Part shown: positions 1 through 9,518 of the stretch, one piece after another | Layout: every line of letters starts with the position of its first letter | How positions within the stretch are numbered: position 1 is the first letter of the stretch | Assembly (NCBI GenBank): GCA_029570385.1 | Contig: JAKPXD010000006.1 | Coordinates: 1-58,964, forward strand | Direction: 5' to 3' | Length of the DNA stretch: 58,964 nt | Source: a bacterium | GTDB lineage: Bacteria; Patescibacteriota; Patescibacteriia; Patescibacteriales; Patescibacteriaceae | The notes under the pieces: model-generated | What the model saw: the letters and a program-made list of their open reading frames with translations, nothing else | Database searches by the model: none | What the model was told of the DNA's origin: nothing | Translations under genes and position numbers: made by a program

Positions 1-921
1 GTCAAACATTATCGCTGGTTTTTGCCATGGATGCCGATGGCGGTTGAGTTTTTTGATCTATCCGACTACGATTTAGTTATTTCTGACGCCAGCGCTTTTG
101 CTAAAGGCGTGATTACCGGTCCCGAAGTACCGCATATCTGTTATTGCCATACGCCGACTCGTTATTTGTGGGATTATACTCATCGTTATATTGCTGAGCT
201 TAGATATAATAAGTTTTTAAAAAAAATTGTTTCCTTGTTTTTGAATTATCTGCGGCTCTGGGATCGGCAATCGGCGGATCGGGTTGATTATTTTGTGGCC
301 AATTCTAAATTGGTGCAAAAAAGAATTAAGAAATACTATGGCCGCGATAGCCAAGTTGTTTATCCACCAGTTGATGTCGATAGCTTTAAAGTCGTTGATC
401 AACCAAGTGATTATTTTTTAATCGGTGGTCGAGTGGTAGTCTACAAACGGTTTGATTTAGTAGTGGAAGCTTTTAAAGAATTGGGCTGGCCGATTAAGAT
501 TTTTGGCGATGGTGTTGATTTGGGCAGATTAAAAAAGATGGCGGCTGGGGCCAGCAATATTGAATTTTTGGGGCGAGTTGATGAAGCTAAAAAAATTGAA
601 TTATATCAAAATTGCCGGGCTTTTTTAAATCCACAAGAGGAGGATTTCGGTATAACTGTAGTTGAGGCCATGGCCTGCGGTCGGCCAGTCATTGCTTATG
701 CCAAGGGTGGGGCGTTGGAAACGGTGGTTGACGGTCAGACCGGTGTTTTTTTTCAAGAGCAAACTGTTAAAGCATTAGTGTCGGCTTTGCGTCGCTTTGA
801 TCAGTTGACATTTAATCCAGCCACTATTCGTCAACGAGCTGAACTATTTTCCCGGTCAAATTTTGAACAGCAATTTAAAGATGTTGTTAATAAGTCGCTA
901 ACTGATTTTCAGCAGCGCTAA
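1..921 (+). CDS. GT4-family glycosyltransferase, 5' end cut by window edge
   Basis: Transfers a sugar from a nucleotide donor to a surface glycan or lipid-linked acceptor in the cytoplasm. The reading frame is open through base 1, and the residues before the first internal start (VKHYRWFLPW) still look like the family, so the true start lies outside the window. Seen: an N-terminal Rossmann segment with the conserved stretch HICYCHTPTRYLWD near the start, and the C-terminal donor-binding half with EEDFGITVVEAMACGRPVIA, the E-x7-E motif of GT4 enzymes. It resembles WbaZ-type mannosyltransferases, but the donor cannot be read from sequence. It is followed after 5 bases by another GT4 gene, so the two are probably co-transcribed. 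Confidence 0.88.
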   Translation, partial: VKHYRWFLPWMPMAVEFFDLSDYDLVISDASAFAKGVITGPEVPHICYCHTPTRYLWDYTHRYIAELRYNKFLKKIVSLFLNYLRLWDRQSADRVDYFVANSKLVQKRIKKYYGRDSQVVYPPVDVDSFKVVDQPSDYFLIGGRVVVYKRFDLVVEAFKELGWPIKIFGDGVDLGRLKKMAAGASNIEFLGRVDEAKKIELYQNCRAFLNPQEEDFGITVVEAMACGRPVIAYAKGGALETVVDGQTGVFFQEQTVKALVSALRRFDQLTFNPATIRQRAELFSRSNFEQQFKDVVNKSLTDFQQR

Positions 922-926
922 ATAAT

Positions 927-2075
927 ATGCGGATTGCCGTTGACGCTAGGCCGCTGCTAGCTAAACAAATCAGTGGTATTCCCGAATATACTGGACGGCT
1001 GATTGATGCTTTAGTAACCGCTCATCCCGAAGCAGACTGGCGGCTTTTTTATAGTGGTTGGCATCAACGGCCCGATAATTGGCCGGCTCTCAAGGAGAAA
1101 CCAAATATTAGTTGGTGTCGGCTAAAATGTCCCAATAAATTAATTAATAGTGCGGCCTGGTTATTTGACCGGCCGCGTTTGGATAAATATTGTTCAGCTG
1201 ATGTCTGGTTATTGCCGCATTTCAATTTTACACCGCTAACTGGTCAGATACCGACTATATTAACAATTCATGATTTATCTTTTTTGCGTCAGCCAGAGTT
1301 TTTTTCTTGGCGCCGCCGCTTTTGGCATGCCAGTCTGCACTTGCCTAGATTAATTAATAAAGTTAATAGGATTGTGGCGATTTCTGAAAATACTAAGCGT
1401 GATTTGATCGAGTTAATGGCTGTGCCCGAGAAAAAAATTACAGTTATTTATTCGGCGGCCAATCCGGCTTTTCGGCCGATTATGTCCGACGACCAGCGTT
1501 TAACTAATTGCCGTCAGCAATATAATTTGCCAAAGCGCTTTATCTTATCGCTAGCGACCTGTGAGCCGCGCAAGAATTTGGTCAATATTATTCGAGCTTA
1601 TGATAATTTACGTCAGCGTTGCCCCAGCTTGGCTGATTGTTCATTGGTGATTGCCGGTGGTCAAGGTTGGAAACAGGGGGCGGCCCGAATAGCTTGGCGA
1701 CAAGCAGCCAATCGTCAAGATATTTATTGGCTCGGTTATTTGCCGGCTGATGATTTACCAATTGTTTATAATTTGGCTAGCCTGATTGTTTATCCATCTT
1801 TTTATGAAGGTTTTGGCTTGCCGGTTTTAGAGGCCATGGCCTGCGGTCGGCCGGTCATTACTGCCGCTACCACGGCTTTGCCCGAAGTGGCCGGCACCGC
1901 TGCTCTATTAATAGATCCGGCTGATAGTCAGGCCTTATCGCGAGCAATGGAGCAGATTCTGACTAACCGGCAATTGGCTGAGCAGCTAGCTCAGGCTGGC
2001 CGGCAACAAGCTAGTCAATTTAGCTGGTCAAAAACAGCCGAGGAGTATTGGAAACTCTTGAGATTTAGCTTGTAG
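927..2075 (+). CDS. GT4-family glycosyltransferase
   Basis: A complete two-domain GT-B enzyme of 382 residues. The N-terminus (MRIAVDARPLLAKQISGIPEYT) has the IGIDAR-type opening seen in many capsule and O-antigen mannosyltransferases. The C-terminal domain carries SLATCEPRKNLVNII and FYEGFGLPVLEAMACGRP, which contains the catalytic/donor-binding E-x7-E. No signal peptide or membrane segment is seen, so it probably acts at the inner face of the membrane. It follows the preceding GT4 after 5 bases. Related architecture recurs at 36470 and 47819. Acceptor and sugar are unknown. Confidence 0.9.
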   Translation: MRIAVDARPLLAKQISGIPEYTGRLIDALVTAHPEADWRLFYSGWHQRPDNWPALKEKPNISWCRLKCPNKLINSAAWLFDRPRLDKYCSADVWLLPHFNFTPLTGQIPTILTIHDLSFLRQPEFFSWRRRFWHASLHLPRLINKVNRIVAISENTKRDLIELMAVPEKKITVIYSAANPAFRPIMSDDQRLTNCRQQYNLPKRFILSLATCEPRKNLVNIIRAYDNLRQRCPSLADCSLVIAGGQGWKQGAARIAWRQAANRQDIYWLGYLPADDLPIVYNLASLIVYPSFYEGFGLPVLEAMACGRPVITAATTALPEVAGTAALLIDPADSQALSRAMEQILTNRQLAEQLAQAGRQQASQFSWSKTAEEYWKLLRFSL

Positions 2076-2080
2076 ACTAA

Positions 2081-2109
2081 ATGACAGTGCCGACTCTTTT
2101 TGTTATACT
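2081..2109 (+). promoter_or_regulatory. dnaE promoter
   Basis: ATGACA (2081-2086), a 17-base spacer, and TATACT (2104-2109). The start of transcription would be near 2116, about 27 bases before the dnaE ATG at 2143. No Shine-Dalgarno sequence is visible in that short leader. Confidence 0.7.
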
Positions 2110-2142
2110 AAAATTATTATTAAGCCGTTAATTATTTCCCCA

Positions 2143-5100
2143 ATGTCTAACCAACCCTTTGTCCATCTGCATGTTCATAGCCATTATTCCTTGCTTGATG
2201 GTATGGGCAAGATTGATGAATTAGTGGAGGCGGCTAAAGCTGATGGAGCCACAGCCGTGGCTTTAACGGATCATGGGGTCATGTATGGCGTCGTGGAGTT
2301 TTATCAGAAATGTCAGAAGGCCGGTATTAAGCCGATTATTGGGGTAGAAGCCTATTTAACTCCTGGTTCGCGTCACGATAAGAATAGTCAGATTGAGCGC
2401 AGCTATCATTTAATTTTGTTAGCCAAAGATCAGGTTGGTTACAATAATCTATTAAAATTGGTTAGCATTGCTCACCTGGAAGGTTTTTATTATAAGCCGC
2501 GGATTGATTGGGAGTGCTTGCAAAAATATAGCCAGGGCTTGATTGCTATGAGCGCTTGTTTAGCTGGCGAGATCCCGCGGTTAATTATGTCCGGCAAAAA
2601 AGAGCAAGCCAAAAAGCGGGCGCTAGAGTATAATCAATTATTTGGTCAAGGCAATTATTATTTAGAATTGCAAGACCATCCACATTTACCCGAGCAAGAG
2701 AAGGTTAATCAGGAATTAATTAAATTGTCGCAAGCAACTGGCATCCCGCTGGTGGCGACTAATGATGTTCATTATATTAGAGCCTCTGATCGCGATGTTC
2801 AAGATGTTTTATTGTGTTTGCAAACCAAGCACAAAAAGAATGATGCCGGCCGAATGAATATGCTTGAGGATGATTATTCTTTTCGGCCTAGTGCCGAAAT
2901 GGCGGCTGCCTTTGCTGCGGTTCCAGAAGCGATTAATAATACTGTTAAAATTGCTGATCAATGCAACTTAGAGCTAGCGATGGGTCAAGTTCTGTTGCCG
3001 CGCTTTACTGTACCTAATGACCTCACTGCCCAAGATTATTTGCGTCAATTATGCTTAGACGGATTAGTTAAGCGTTATGGCCAAACTTATGAAGAAATAG
3101 AGCCGCTTTATCGAGAACGGATGGACTATGAGTTGGAGATTATTGCTAAAATGGGCTTTCCTGATTATTTTTTAATCGTTGCTGATTTTATCAATTGGGC
3201 TAAAAATAATGCAATTGTCGTCGGTCCGGGTCGTGGCAGTGCCGCCGGTTCATTGGTTTGCTATTTGATTGGCATTACCGAGCTATGCCCCATCGCCTAT
3301 GATTTGTTATTTGAAAGATTTTTAAATCCGGATCGCATTTCTATGCCGGATATTGACACTGATTTTGCTGATATTCGTCGTGAAGATGTCATTGAATATG
3401 TTTCAGAAAAATATGGCCGCGATCATGTTTCGCAAATTATTACTTTTGGAACCATGGCGGCGCGGGCGGCGATTCGTGATGTTGGACGGGTGTTGGATGC
3501 CAGCTATGATTTTTGCGATAAACTAGCCAAGATGGTGCCGATGTTTATGAAATTGCCAGAAGCCTTAGAGCAAGTGGCAGAACTTAAACAGATTTATCAG
3601 CAAGATCCGCAAGCTAAACAGATTTTGGATTATGCTCAGCGGCTGGAGGGATGTGCTCGACATACCTCAACGCACGCTTGCGGCGTTTTGATCACTAAAG
3701 ATCCGCTAACTGAATATACCCCTATCCAGTATGCTTCATCAACCGATCGAACAGTTGTTTGCCAATATTCCCTGCATCCAGTTGAAGATTTAGGCTTGTT
3801 AAAGATGGACTTTTTGGGTCTGAAAAATTTGACCATTATTGAGTCAGCCATTCGTATCATCAAGGCTACTAAAGGGATAGAAATTGATATTAATCAGATT
3901 CCGCTTGATGATCAGGAGACTTTTGGTCTCTTTCAGCGCGGCGAGACGACCGGGGTTTTTCAATTTGAATCGTCCGGCATGAAGCGTTATTTGCGCGACC
4001 TTAAGCCGACCAATTTGGAAGATATAATTGCCATGGTCGCCCTGTATCGTCCCGGTCCGATGGAATGGATTCCTGATTATATCGCCGGCAAACATGGCCG
4101 TAAAAAACCGCAATACCTGCATCCAAAATTGGAACCGATTTTGGCTAAAACCTACGGGGTAGCTATTTATCAGGAACAAGTTATGCAGATTGCCCGCAGT
4201 CTAGCTGGCTTTACCATGGGTCAAGCCGATGTTTTGCGTAAAGCCATGGGTAAGAAAATTGCTAAACTGCTAGCTGAGCAAAAAGAAAAATTCATTGCCG
4301 GCTGCGTCAATAATGGCGTTAGTCAGACTTTGGCTGAAAAAGTGTTTTCTTTTATTGAGCCTTTCGCTGGCTATGGTTTTAATCGTTCTCATGCCGCTTG
4401 CTATGCTATGGTGGCTTACCAGACGGCTTATTTGAAAGCTAAGTATCCGACAGCTTTTATGGCGGCGCTGTTAGCGGCCGATCAACAAAATAGCGATCGG
4501 GTGGCGATTGAAATTGATGAATGTCGGCACATGGGTATCGAGGTCTGTCAGCCGGATATTAACCAGTCCTTTGATTCTTTCACTGTCGTCAACGAGGCCC
4601 TGGTGGATAAACCGACGATTCGTTTCGGTTTGTTGGCTATTAAAAATGTCGGTGAACATATTGCCGAGGTCATTAAAGATGAACGCAAGACTAACGGTCA
4701 TTATCAAGATATAGCTGATTTTTTGCGGCGAATTACTGATAAAGATTTAAATCGTAAATCATTGGAAAGTTTGATTAAGGCTGGCGCTTTTGACGCTTGG
4801 CATGATCGCCAGCAATTAGTAGATAATTTGGATATTTTATTAAAATATAACAAAGATTCTAACCAGAATCGTTTAAGCGGTCAGAATAGTTTGTTTGCTG
4901 GAGTTAGCGGTGTCGAGCATCAGCCGTTGGTTTTGCGGTCAGCGCCACCAGTTAATCGTCAGACCAAGTTAGGCTGGGAGCGGGAATTATTGGGTTTGTA
5001 TATTACCGAACATCCTTTTGTGGATTTTAAGAAACAGCTAGGCTCAGCGCTGACGCCGATTAAAGATTTAGCCGCTCTTAATAATGAGCAAAATGTTACA

Positions 5101-5691
5101 ATCGGCGGCATGGTGGTTAGCAGTAAAAAAATAATGACGCGAGCTAATCAATCAATGCTGTTTGTTAAATTGGAAGATGAAACCGGCAGCACCGAGGTAA
5201 TTGTTTTTCCAACCCTATTGGCAACCAGCGGTGAAGTTTGGCAAGATGGCCAAGCGATTTTGTGCCAAGGGACAATTTCCGATAAAGATAATGAACGAAA
5301 AATTTTAGCTGACAAGGCAATTTATTTAACGCTGGATAATTTAACTGATCAATTGGCAACTTTTCGTGAGTTGCCTGGACAGAAACGACGGGCTAAATCA
5401 GGCAATTGGTCGGGGCCAGTGGTAGTCAACTCAGCCGATCGGTCGGCAACGAAAGAAACAGCTAATAGCTTAGCTGAACAATTTGATTTAATTTTAAATC
5501 AAGAATTTGATCAAGATCAATTGGTTCAGTTAAAAGAAATTTTATTAAAATATCCCGGGCCGAGCCAAGTATATTTAGAAATTAATCTAAACAATAATAA
5601 ACAAAGGATAGCGACTGGGTTTAAAGTCAATCGTCAGCCTAAACTTTTAGCAGAACTCATGGCTAAATTTGCCGGAATGGTTAAATTTTAG
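2143..5691 (+). CDS. dnaE: DNA polymerase III alpha subunit
   Basis: Replicative DNA polymerase of the C family, 1182 residues, the usual length for DnaE1/DnaE3-type enzymes. An N-terminal PHP domain begins with HLHVHSHYSLLDG and keeps its histidine pairs. The polymerase core has PGRGSAAGSLV and the catalytic aspartates of PDIDTDF (residues 403, 405 and 407 region). Further on are the tandem helix-hairpin-helix region and an OB fold (about residues 985-1060, starting VTIGGMVVSSKK). The ATG at 2143 lies 27 bases after a predicted transcription start and fits the family N-terminus. Proofreading is not in this polypeptide; the PHP domain may or may not supply it. Confidence 0.97.
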   Translation: MSNQPFVHLHVHSHYSLLDGMGKIDELVEAAKADGATAVALTDHGVMYGVVEFYQKCQKAGIKPIIGVEAYLTPGSRHDKNSQIERSYHLILLAKDQVGYNNLLKLVSIAHLEGFYYKPRIDWECLQKYSQGLIAMSACLAGEIPRLIMSGKKEQAKKRALEYNQLFGQGNYYLELQDHPHLPEQEKVNQELIKLSQATGIPLVATNDVHYIRASDRDVQDVLLCLQTKHKKNDAGRMNMLEDDYSFRPSAEMAAAFAAVPEAINNTVKIADQCNLELAMGQVLLPRFTVPNDLTAQDYLRQLCLDGLVKRYGQTYEEIEPLYRERMDYELEIIAKMGFPDYFLIVADFINWAKNNAIVVGPGRGSAAGSLVCYLIGITELCPIAYDLLFERFLNPDRISMPDIDTDFADIRREDVIEYVSEKYGRDHVSQIITFGTMAARAAIRDVGRVLDASYDFCDKLAKMVPMFMKLPEALEQVAELKQIYQQDPQAKQILDYAQRLEGCARHTSTHACGVLITKDPLTEYTPIQYASSTDRTVVCQYSLHPVEDLGLLKMDFLGLKNLTIIESAIRIIKATKGIEIDINQIPLDDQETFGLFQRGETTGVFQFESSGMKRYLRDLKPTNLEDIIAMVALYRPGPMEWIPDYIAGKHGRKKPQYLHPKLEPILAKTYGVAIYQEQVMQIARSLAGFTMGQADVLRKAMGKKIAKLLAEQKEKFIAGCVNNGVSQTLAEKVFSFIEPFAGYGFNRSHAACYAMVAYQTAYLKAKYPTAFMAALLAADQQNSDRVAIEIDECRHMGIEVCQPDINQSFDSFTVVNEALVDKPTIRFGLLAIKNVGEHIAEVIKDERKTNGHYQDIADFLRRITDKDLNRKSLESLIKAGAFDAWHDRQQLVDNLDILLKYNKDSNQNRLSGQNSLFAGVSGVEHQPLVLRSAPPVNRQTKLGWERELLGLYITEHPFVDFKKQLGSALTPIKDLAALNNEQNVTIGGMVVSSKKIMTRANQSMLFVKLEDETGSTEVIVFPTLLATSGEVWQDGQAILCQGTISDKDNERKILADKAIYLTLDNLTDQLATFRELPGQKRRAKSGNWSGPVVVNSADRSATKETANSLAEQFDLILNQEFDQDQLVQLKEILLKYPGPSQVYLEINLNNNKQRIATGFKVNRQPKLLAELMAKFAGMVKF

Positions 5692-5698
5692 CTATAAT
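5669..5698 (+). promoter_or_regulatory. Possible promoter for the baseplate-J-like gene
   Basis: TTGCCG (5669-5674), 18-base spacer, and a perfect TATAAT (5693-5698) overlapping the end of dnaE. The -35 box matches 4 of 6. It would give a leader of about 24 bases. Confidence 0.45.
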
Positions 5699-5728
5699 AA
5701 AAAAAGATACTTTTATTAAAATCTTTTT

Positions 5729-7213
5729 ATGCCTGTAAAAAAAACTAAGACCACTGCCGCCAAGGCTGGTAGTGGTTCAACTAAACCGGTTGCTCGTCGT
5801 TCGGCCGGTCGTCCGCCGAAAGCACGACCAGCGCGGCCATCAGTCCGGCGGTCAACTAAAGCGCAGCCGGCAGCCGCCAAAAAAGTTGTTCGTCGTCAGC
5901 CGCCAGTTCAACCCAAAGTAGTGGTTGTCACTAATCAGCCGCTGATTACTAATGAAGAAATGGCTGTCTGGCAAACTGTCCGCCAGGAAAATGATCAACC
6001 GGAACAGTTGGCGGATAACGCAGCCTTGTCATCAAATCCGCCTAGTCAAATACCGGTTGACGAACCATTTATTAATCAATGGACGACGGTTAATAGTTAT
6101 GTGCCAACTGAATCTGACCAGCGCTTCGGTCGCCTTTATCGTCGGTTAGCACTGTTTTTTATCGGCTTAATTACTATTGTCGTAATGGTAATGTTTTATT
6201 ATTCATTAATCCGGGTTAAAATAACTATCTATCCCAAGAGTGATCAGCCAGCCCGGCAACAGACAATTGTTTTAACTGATACTGTGCCAGCCACCGATGG
6301 AGCGGTACCGGCCAAATTCTTGCAAATCAATAGTGAATATCGGCAAACATTTAGAGCGACTGGTCAAAGTCAGACTACTGGTTCAGGGAAATTAGTCGGT
6401 CAGGTTACTTTGGTCAATACAACAGCTAAAGATCAGCCATTGCGAGCGACTACTAGATTATTAACCGCCAATGGCGTGCTATATCGTTTGCGAAATTTTG
6501 TGACTGTGCCGGCCGGTGGTCAGATTATTGCTGAGGCCTATGCTGATCAAGTAAAGACGGAGAACGCCGTAGCGGCTGCCACCAAATTTACCATACCAGG
6601 TCTGTGGTCTGGCTTGCAGGACAAGATTTATGCCGTGGCTAACAAGAATATTGATTATCAAAGCGATAGCCAGGCGATAGTTCTGGCGACTGACTTGGAA
6701 CAGGCAATCAGTCAAGCTAAGCAAGCCGCCGCAGCTCAGGCCAAAAATCAGCTCGATCAACAGGCTGGCGGTGAAGCTTTGGTTTATTGGTTGGATGATA
6801 GCCAATGGTCAATTAGTAGTGATGCTCAGGCTGGCGATCAAAAAGCCGAGTTCACTATTACTGTCAAAGCGGCAGCTGGCGGGGCTATAGTTTCTGCTGA
6901 AGCAATTAAGGAGGTGCTTAATCAAGCTGATGATGCTATCAAGATTAATGAACAATCATTAACTTATCAGTTATCAGCTTGGCAACCACAGCAACATCAG
7001 GCTCAGTTAAATGTCAGCTATAAGGTTGAATTAGTTAGTGATCAAGCTGATCAGTTAGTTGATAAACGGGCGCTGGTCGGTCTCAATCGCCAGCAGTTGG
7101 ACACTTATTTGTCTGGTCAGCCCAATGTGGCCAGCTATAAAGTTATTTGGCAGCCTGGCTTTTTAAGCAAAGTGCCGGGCACAGATAAAATTCAATTACA
7201 GCTTGGACGTTAG
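5729..7213 (+). CDS. Single-pass membrane protein with baseplate-J-like ectodomain
   Basis: Function unknown. Residues 1-65 are a Lys/Arg/Ala/Pro-rich tail, then comes a linker, one membrane segment (about 138-160, LALFFIGLITIVVMVMFYYS) and a large C-terminal part predicted outside the membrane. That part begins VKITIYPKSD and contains a segment TRLLTANGVLYRLRNFVTVP, which resembles the domain annotated as baseplate J/gp47-like in Patescibacteria proteins. No cleavable signal peptide is seen, so the basic tail should be cytoplasmic. It sits between dnaE and gyrB with its own possible promoter and a shared terminator. The family call is by pattern, not by search. Any role in a contractile or injection apparatus is unsupported here. 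Confidence 0.7.
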   Translation: MPVKKTKTTAAKAGSGSTKPVARRSAGRPPKARPARPSVRRSTKAQPAAAKKVVRRQPPVQPKVVVVTNQPLITNEEMAVWQTVRQENDQPEQLADNAALSSNPPSQIPVDEPFINQWTTVNSYVPTESDQRFGRLYRRLALFFIGLITIVVMVMFYYSLIRVKITIYPKSDQPARQQTIVLTDTVPATDGAVPAKFLQINSEYRQTFRATGQSQTTGSGKLVGQVTLVNTTAKDQPLRATTRLLTANGVLYRLRNFVTVPAGGQIIAEAYADQVKTENAVAAATKFTIPGLWSGLQDKIYAVANKNIDYQSDSQAIVLATDLEQAISQAKQAAAAQAKNQLDQQAGGEALVYWLDDSQWSISSDAQAGDQKAEFTITVKAAAGGAIVSAEAIKEVLNQADDAIKINEQSLTYQLSAWQPQQHQAQLNVSYKVELVSDQADQLVDKRALVGLNRQQLDTYLSGQPNVASYKVIWQPGFLSKVPGTDKIQLQLGR

Positions 7214-7234
7214 TTTTATTTCGGTTCAAATATT

Positions 7235-7266
7235 AAAAAACAGCTGTCAATCGCCAGCTGTTTTTT
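7235..7266. terminator. Bidirectional intrinsic terminator
   Basis: Perfect 12-base arms, AAAAAACAGCTG (7235-7246) and CAGCTGTTTTTT (7255-7266), around an 8-base loop. It lies between the convergent ends of the baseplate-J-like gene and gyrB and gives a T run on both strands. Confidence 0.9.
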
Positions 7267-7287
7267 AATAACGGAAATGTTGATAAG

Positions 7288-9345
7288 CTAAATATCTAGA
7301 TTGGTAACTTTTTTAGCATAAGTCTGGATAAAGTTTTTGCGAGGAGCCACTTCGTTGCCCATCAGCATTTCAAAAATTTCATTGGCCATAGCGGCGTCTT
7401 CAACCTCAACTTGGCGTAAAACACGATTTTCTGGGTTCATAGTTGTGGACCATAATTGTTCTGGGTTCATTTCACCCAAACCTTTATAACGCTGAATGTG
7501 TAATTTTGTCGGCGTCTTGGCGTTTTTACCGGGTTTGTTATTTTGTTCAGGGCTGTCGTTGTCAATACTTGGTTCGTTTTGTTCAGAATTATCATCTTCA
7601 TTTTGGTTATCATTAATCTCCACTACGGCGGATGTGCCGCCAAGCTCTTTAACTATTTTATCTTTTTCTTCATCAGAATAGGCATAGCGGACAGTTGTTC
7701 CTTTTTTAATTTGATAAAGTGGTGGTTGGGCAATGTAAAGGTGACCATTGGTTACTAGCGGGTTAAAGTGGCGGAAAAATAGGGTTAGCAGCAAAGTTCT
7801 AATATGAGCGCCGTCAACATCAGCATCAGTCATAATTACAATGCGGTGGTAGCGCAAACGACTAATATCAAATTGATCATCAATATTGGTACCTAGAGCA
7901 ATAACCATGTTTTTTATTTCATTGTTTTCCAGCATTTTATCTAAGCGCGCTCGCTCGACATTAAGAATTTTGCCGCGTAGTGGTAAAATAGCCTGAAAAC
8001 GACGGTCGCGACCTTGTTTAGCGCTGCCGCCGGCGCTATCGCCCTCAACAATAAATAATTCGCATTCTTCAGCTTTACGGCTAGAACAGTCAGCTAGCTT
8101 GCCGGGTAAAGTAGCGCTATCTAGGGCGCTTTTGCGTAAGATAGCAGTACGAGCAGTGCGAGCGGCGATGCGAGCTTGAGCTGATAGCAAACATTTGCCG
8201 ATTATTTGTTCAGCTTCTTTCGGGTGTTCTTCAAGGAAAGTGCTTAAGGTTTCACTGCAAACTTGTTCAACATAACCTTTAATTTCGGCATTACCCAATT
8301 TACCCTTAGTTTGGCCTTCAAATTGCGGGCTCGGTAATTTAACACTAATAATAGCGACTAAGCCTTCGCGAACATCATCGCCAGTCAGATTATCATCTTT
8401 TTCTTTTAAAATATTTTTGGACCTAGCATAATTATTCAGAACTCTGGTTTGCGCGCTGCGGAAGCCGATTAAATGAGTGCCGCCTTCCATATTGATAATA
8501 TTATTAGCGAAGGCCAGAACGGTTTCATTATAACCATCGTTATATTGCAGCGCCAATTCAACTTTAACATTATCTAGTTCTTTTTCAGCATAAAAGACGG
8601 TTTCATTTTTAACCTGATTGTTACGATTAAGACTTTTAATATAGGACTTGATACCGCCTTCAAAGTAAAAAACATAGTCTTTGGAACGATGTCCGGGTCG
8701 GCGATCGTGTAGTTTAACCGTTACGCCTTTAGTGAGATAAGTTTGCTGACGGAAATGATCAAGAATGGTGCCCCATTTGAATTCAGTAGTATCAAAAATA
8801 GTTTCATCGGGCCGGAAGGTGATAGTAGTGCCGTGTTGATTATTATTGGCTTTGCCGACTTTTTTGGTTGGTCCGCTTGGCTTACCGCATTGGTATTCCT
8901 GTTCCCAAATGGCGCCATCGCGATAAACGGTGGCTTTCAAATAAGAACTTAAAGCATTAACTACCGAAACGCCGACACCATGCAAACCACCTGATATTTT
9001 ATAACCGCTGCCGCCAAATTTACCACCAGCGTGCAGCTTGGTCATAACCGTTTCTAGGGCTGAGACGCCGGTAGTTTTATGAATATCTACGGGAATGCCG
9101 CGACCGTTATCAGCCACTTCGACTAGACCATCTGGTAAAAGAGTAATTTCTACCGAATCGGCATAATTAGCCATTACTTCATCAAAACAATTATCAGCCA
9201 CTTCCCAGATTAAGTGATGAAGACCGGTGGCCGAGGTTGATCCGATATACATACCGGGACGTTTGCGAACCGGCTCTAAACCTTCAAGGACGGTGATGGC
9301 TTCAGCGCTATACTCAGCAGTAGCTTGTTGGAAATTCTTGTTCAT
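7288..9345 (-). CDS. gyrB: DNA gyrase subunit B
   Basis: ATPase subunit of type IIA topoisomerase; with GyrA it introduces negative supercoils. From the ATG at 9345 it has 685 residues. Seen: GHKL ATPase domain (VRKRPGMYIGS, DNGRGIPVDIHKTTG, GGLHGVGVSVVNALS), transducer, TOPRIM domain (EGDSAGGSAKQGRD and MTDADVDGAHIRTLLL) and the C-terminal YKGLGEMNPEQLW. An acidic, Asn/Gln-rich stretch of about 45 residues interrupts the TOPRIM-to-tail region. A longer reading frame reaches back to 9426, but those codons lie on the predicted promoter, so 9345 is chosen. gyrA is not adjacent. ParE cannot be fully excluded. Confidence 0.94.
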   Translation of the reverse strand: MNKNFQQATAEYSAEAITVLEGLEPVRKRPGMYIGSTSATGLHHLIWEVADNCFDEVMANYADSVEITLLPDGLVEVADNGRGIPVDIHKTTGVSALETVMTKLHAGGKFGGSGYKISGGLHGVGVSVVNALSSYLKATVYRDGAIWEQEYQCGKPSGPTKKVGKANNNQHGTTITFRPDETIFDTTEFKWGTILDHFRQQTYLTKGVTVKLHDRRPGHRSKDYVFYFEGGIKSYIKSLNRNNQVKNETVFYAEKELDNVKVELALQYNDGYNETVLAFANNIINMEGGTHLIGFRSAQTRVLNNYARSKNILKEKDDNLTGDDVREGLVAIISVKLPSPQFEGQTKGKLGNAEIKGYVEQVCSETLSTFLEEHPKEAEQIIGKCLLSAQARIAARTARTAILRKSALDSATLPGKLADCSSRKAEECELFIVEGDSAGGSAKQGRDRRFQAILPLRGKILNVERARLDKMLENNEIKNMVIALGTNIDDQFDISRLRYHRIVIMTDADVDGAHIRTLLLTLFFRHFNPLVTNGHLYIAQPPLYQIKKGTTVRYAYSDEEKDKIVKELGGTSAVVEINDNQNEDDNSEQNEPSIDNDSPEQNNKPGKNAKTPTKLHIQRYKGLGEMNPEQLWSTTMNPENRVLRQVEVEDAAMANEIFEMLMGNEVAPRKNFIQTYAKKVTNLDI

Positions 9346-9397
9346 AGCTGTTTTTACATAAAAAATATAGCCGCATAGGCTAAGTGCTAACTTAAGT

Positions 9398-9426
9398 ATT
9401 TTAGCAAGAAAATTGATGTCTGGCAA
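9398..9426 (-). promoter_or_regulatory. gyrB promoter
   Basis: On the minus strand: TTGCCA (complement of 9421-9426), 17-base spacer, TAAAAT (complement of 9398-9403). Transcription would start near 9391, leaving a leader of about 46 bases. This placement makes an upstream start codon at 9426 impossible. Confidence 0.7.
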
Positions 9427-9448
9427 GCTGTTGGCTGGAGTTTTCAGC

Positions 9449-9477
9449 TTGTTTTTCCAGTGGTTAATTGGTACAAT
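9449..9477 (+). promoter_or_regulatory. Promoter of the DUF3160 gene
   Basis: TTGTTT (9449-9454), 17-base spacer, TACAAT (9472-9477). It is divergent from the gyrB promoter, with about 22 bases between the two -35 boxes. Confidence 0.55.
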
Positions 9478-9518
9478 AATACAGCCATCGTTTAGCGGTT
9501 ATTATTAAAATTATCTTC

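Noticed and set aside
664-1862. Near-identical stretch of about 29 bases shared by the first two glycosyltransferase genes
   Set aside because: It encodes the conserved EAMACGRPVI donor-binding motif in both; no sign of gene conversion beyond it.
9346-9426. N-terminal extension of gyrB
   Set aside because: The codons coincide with the -35, spacer and -10 of the gyrB promoter and do not resemble GyrB.
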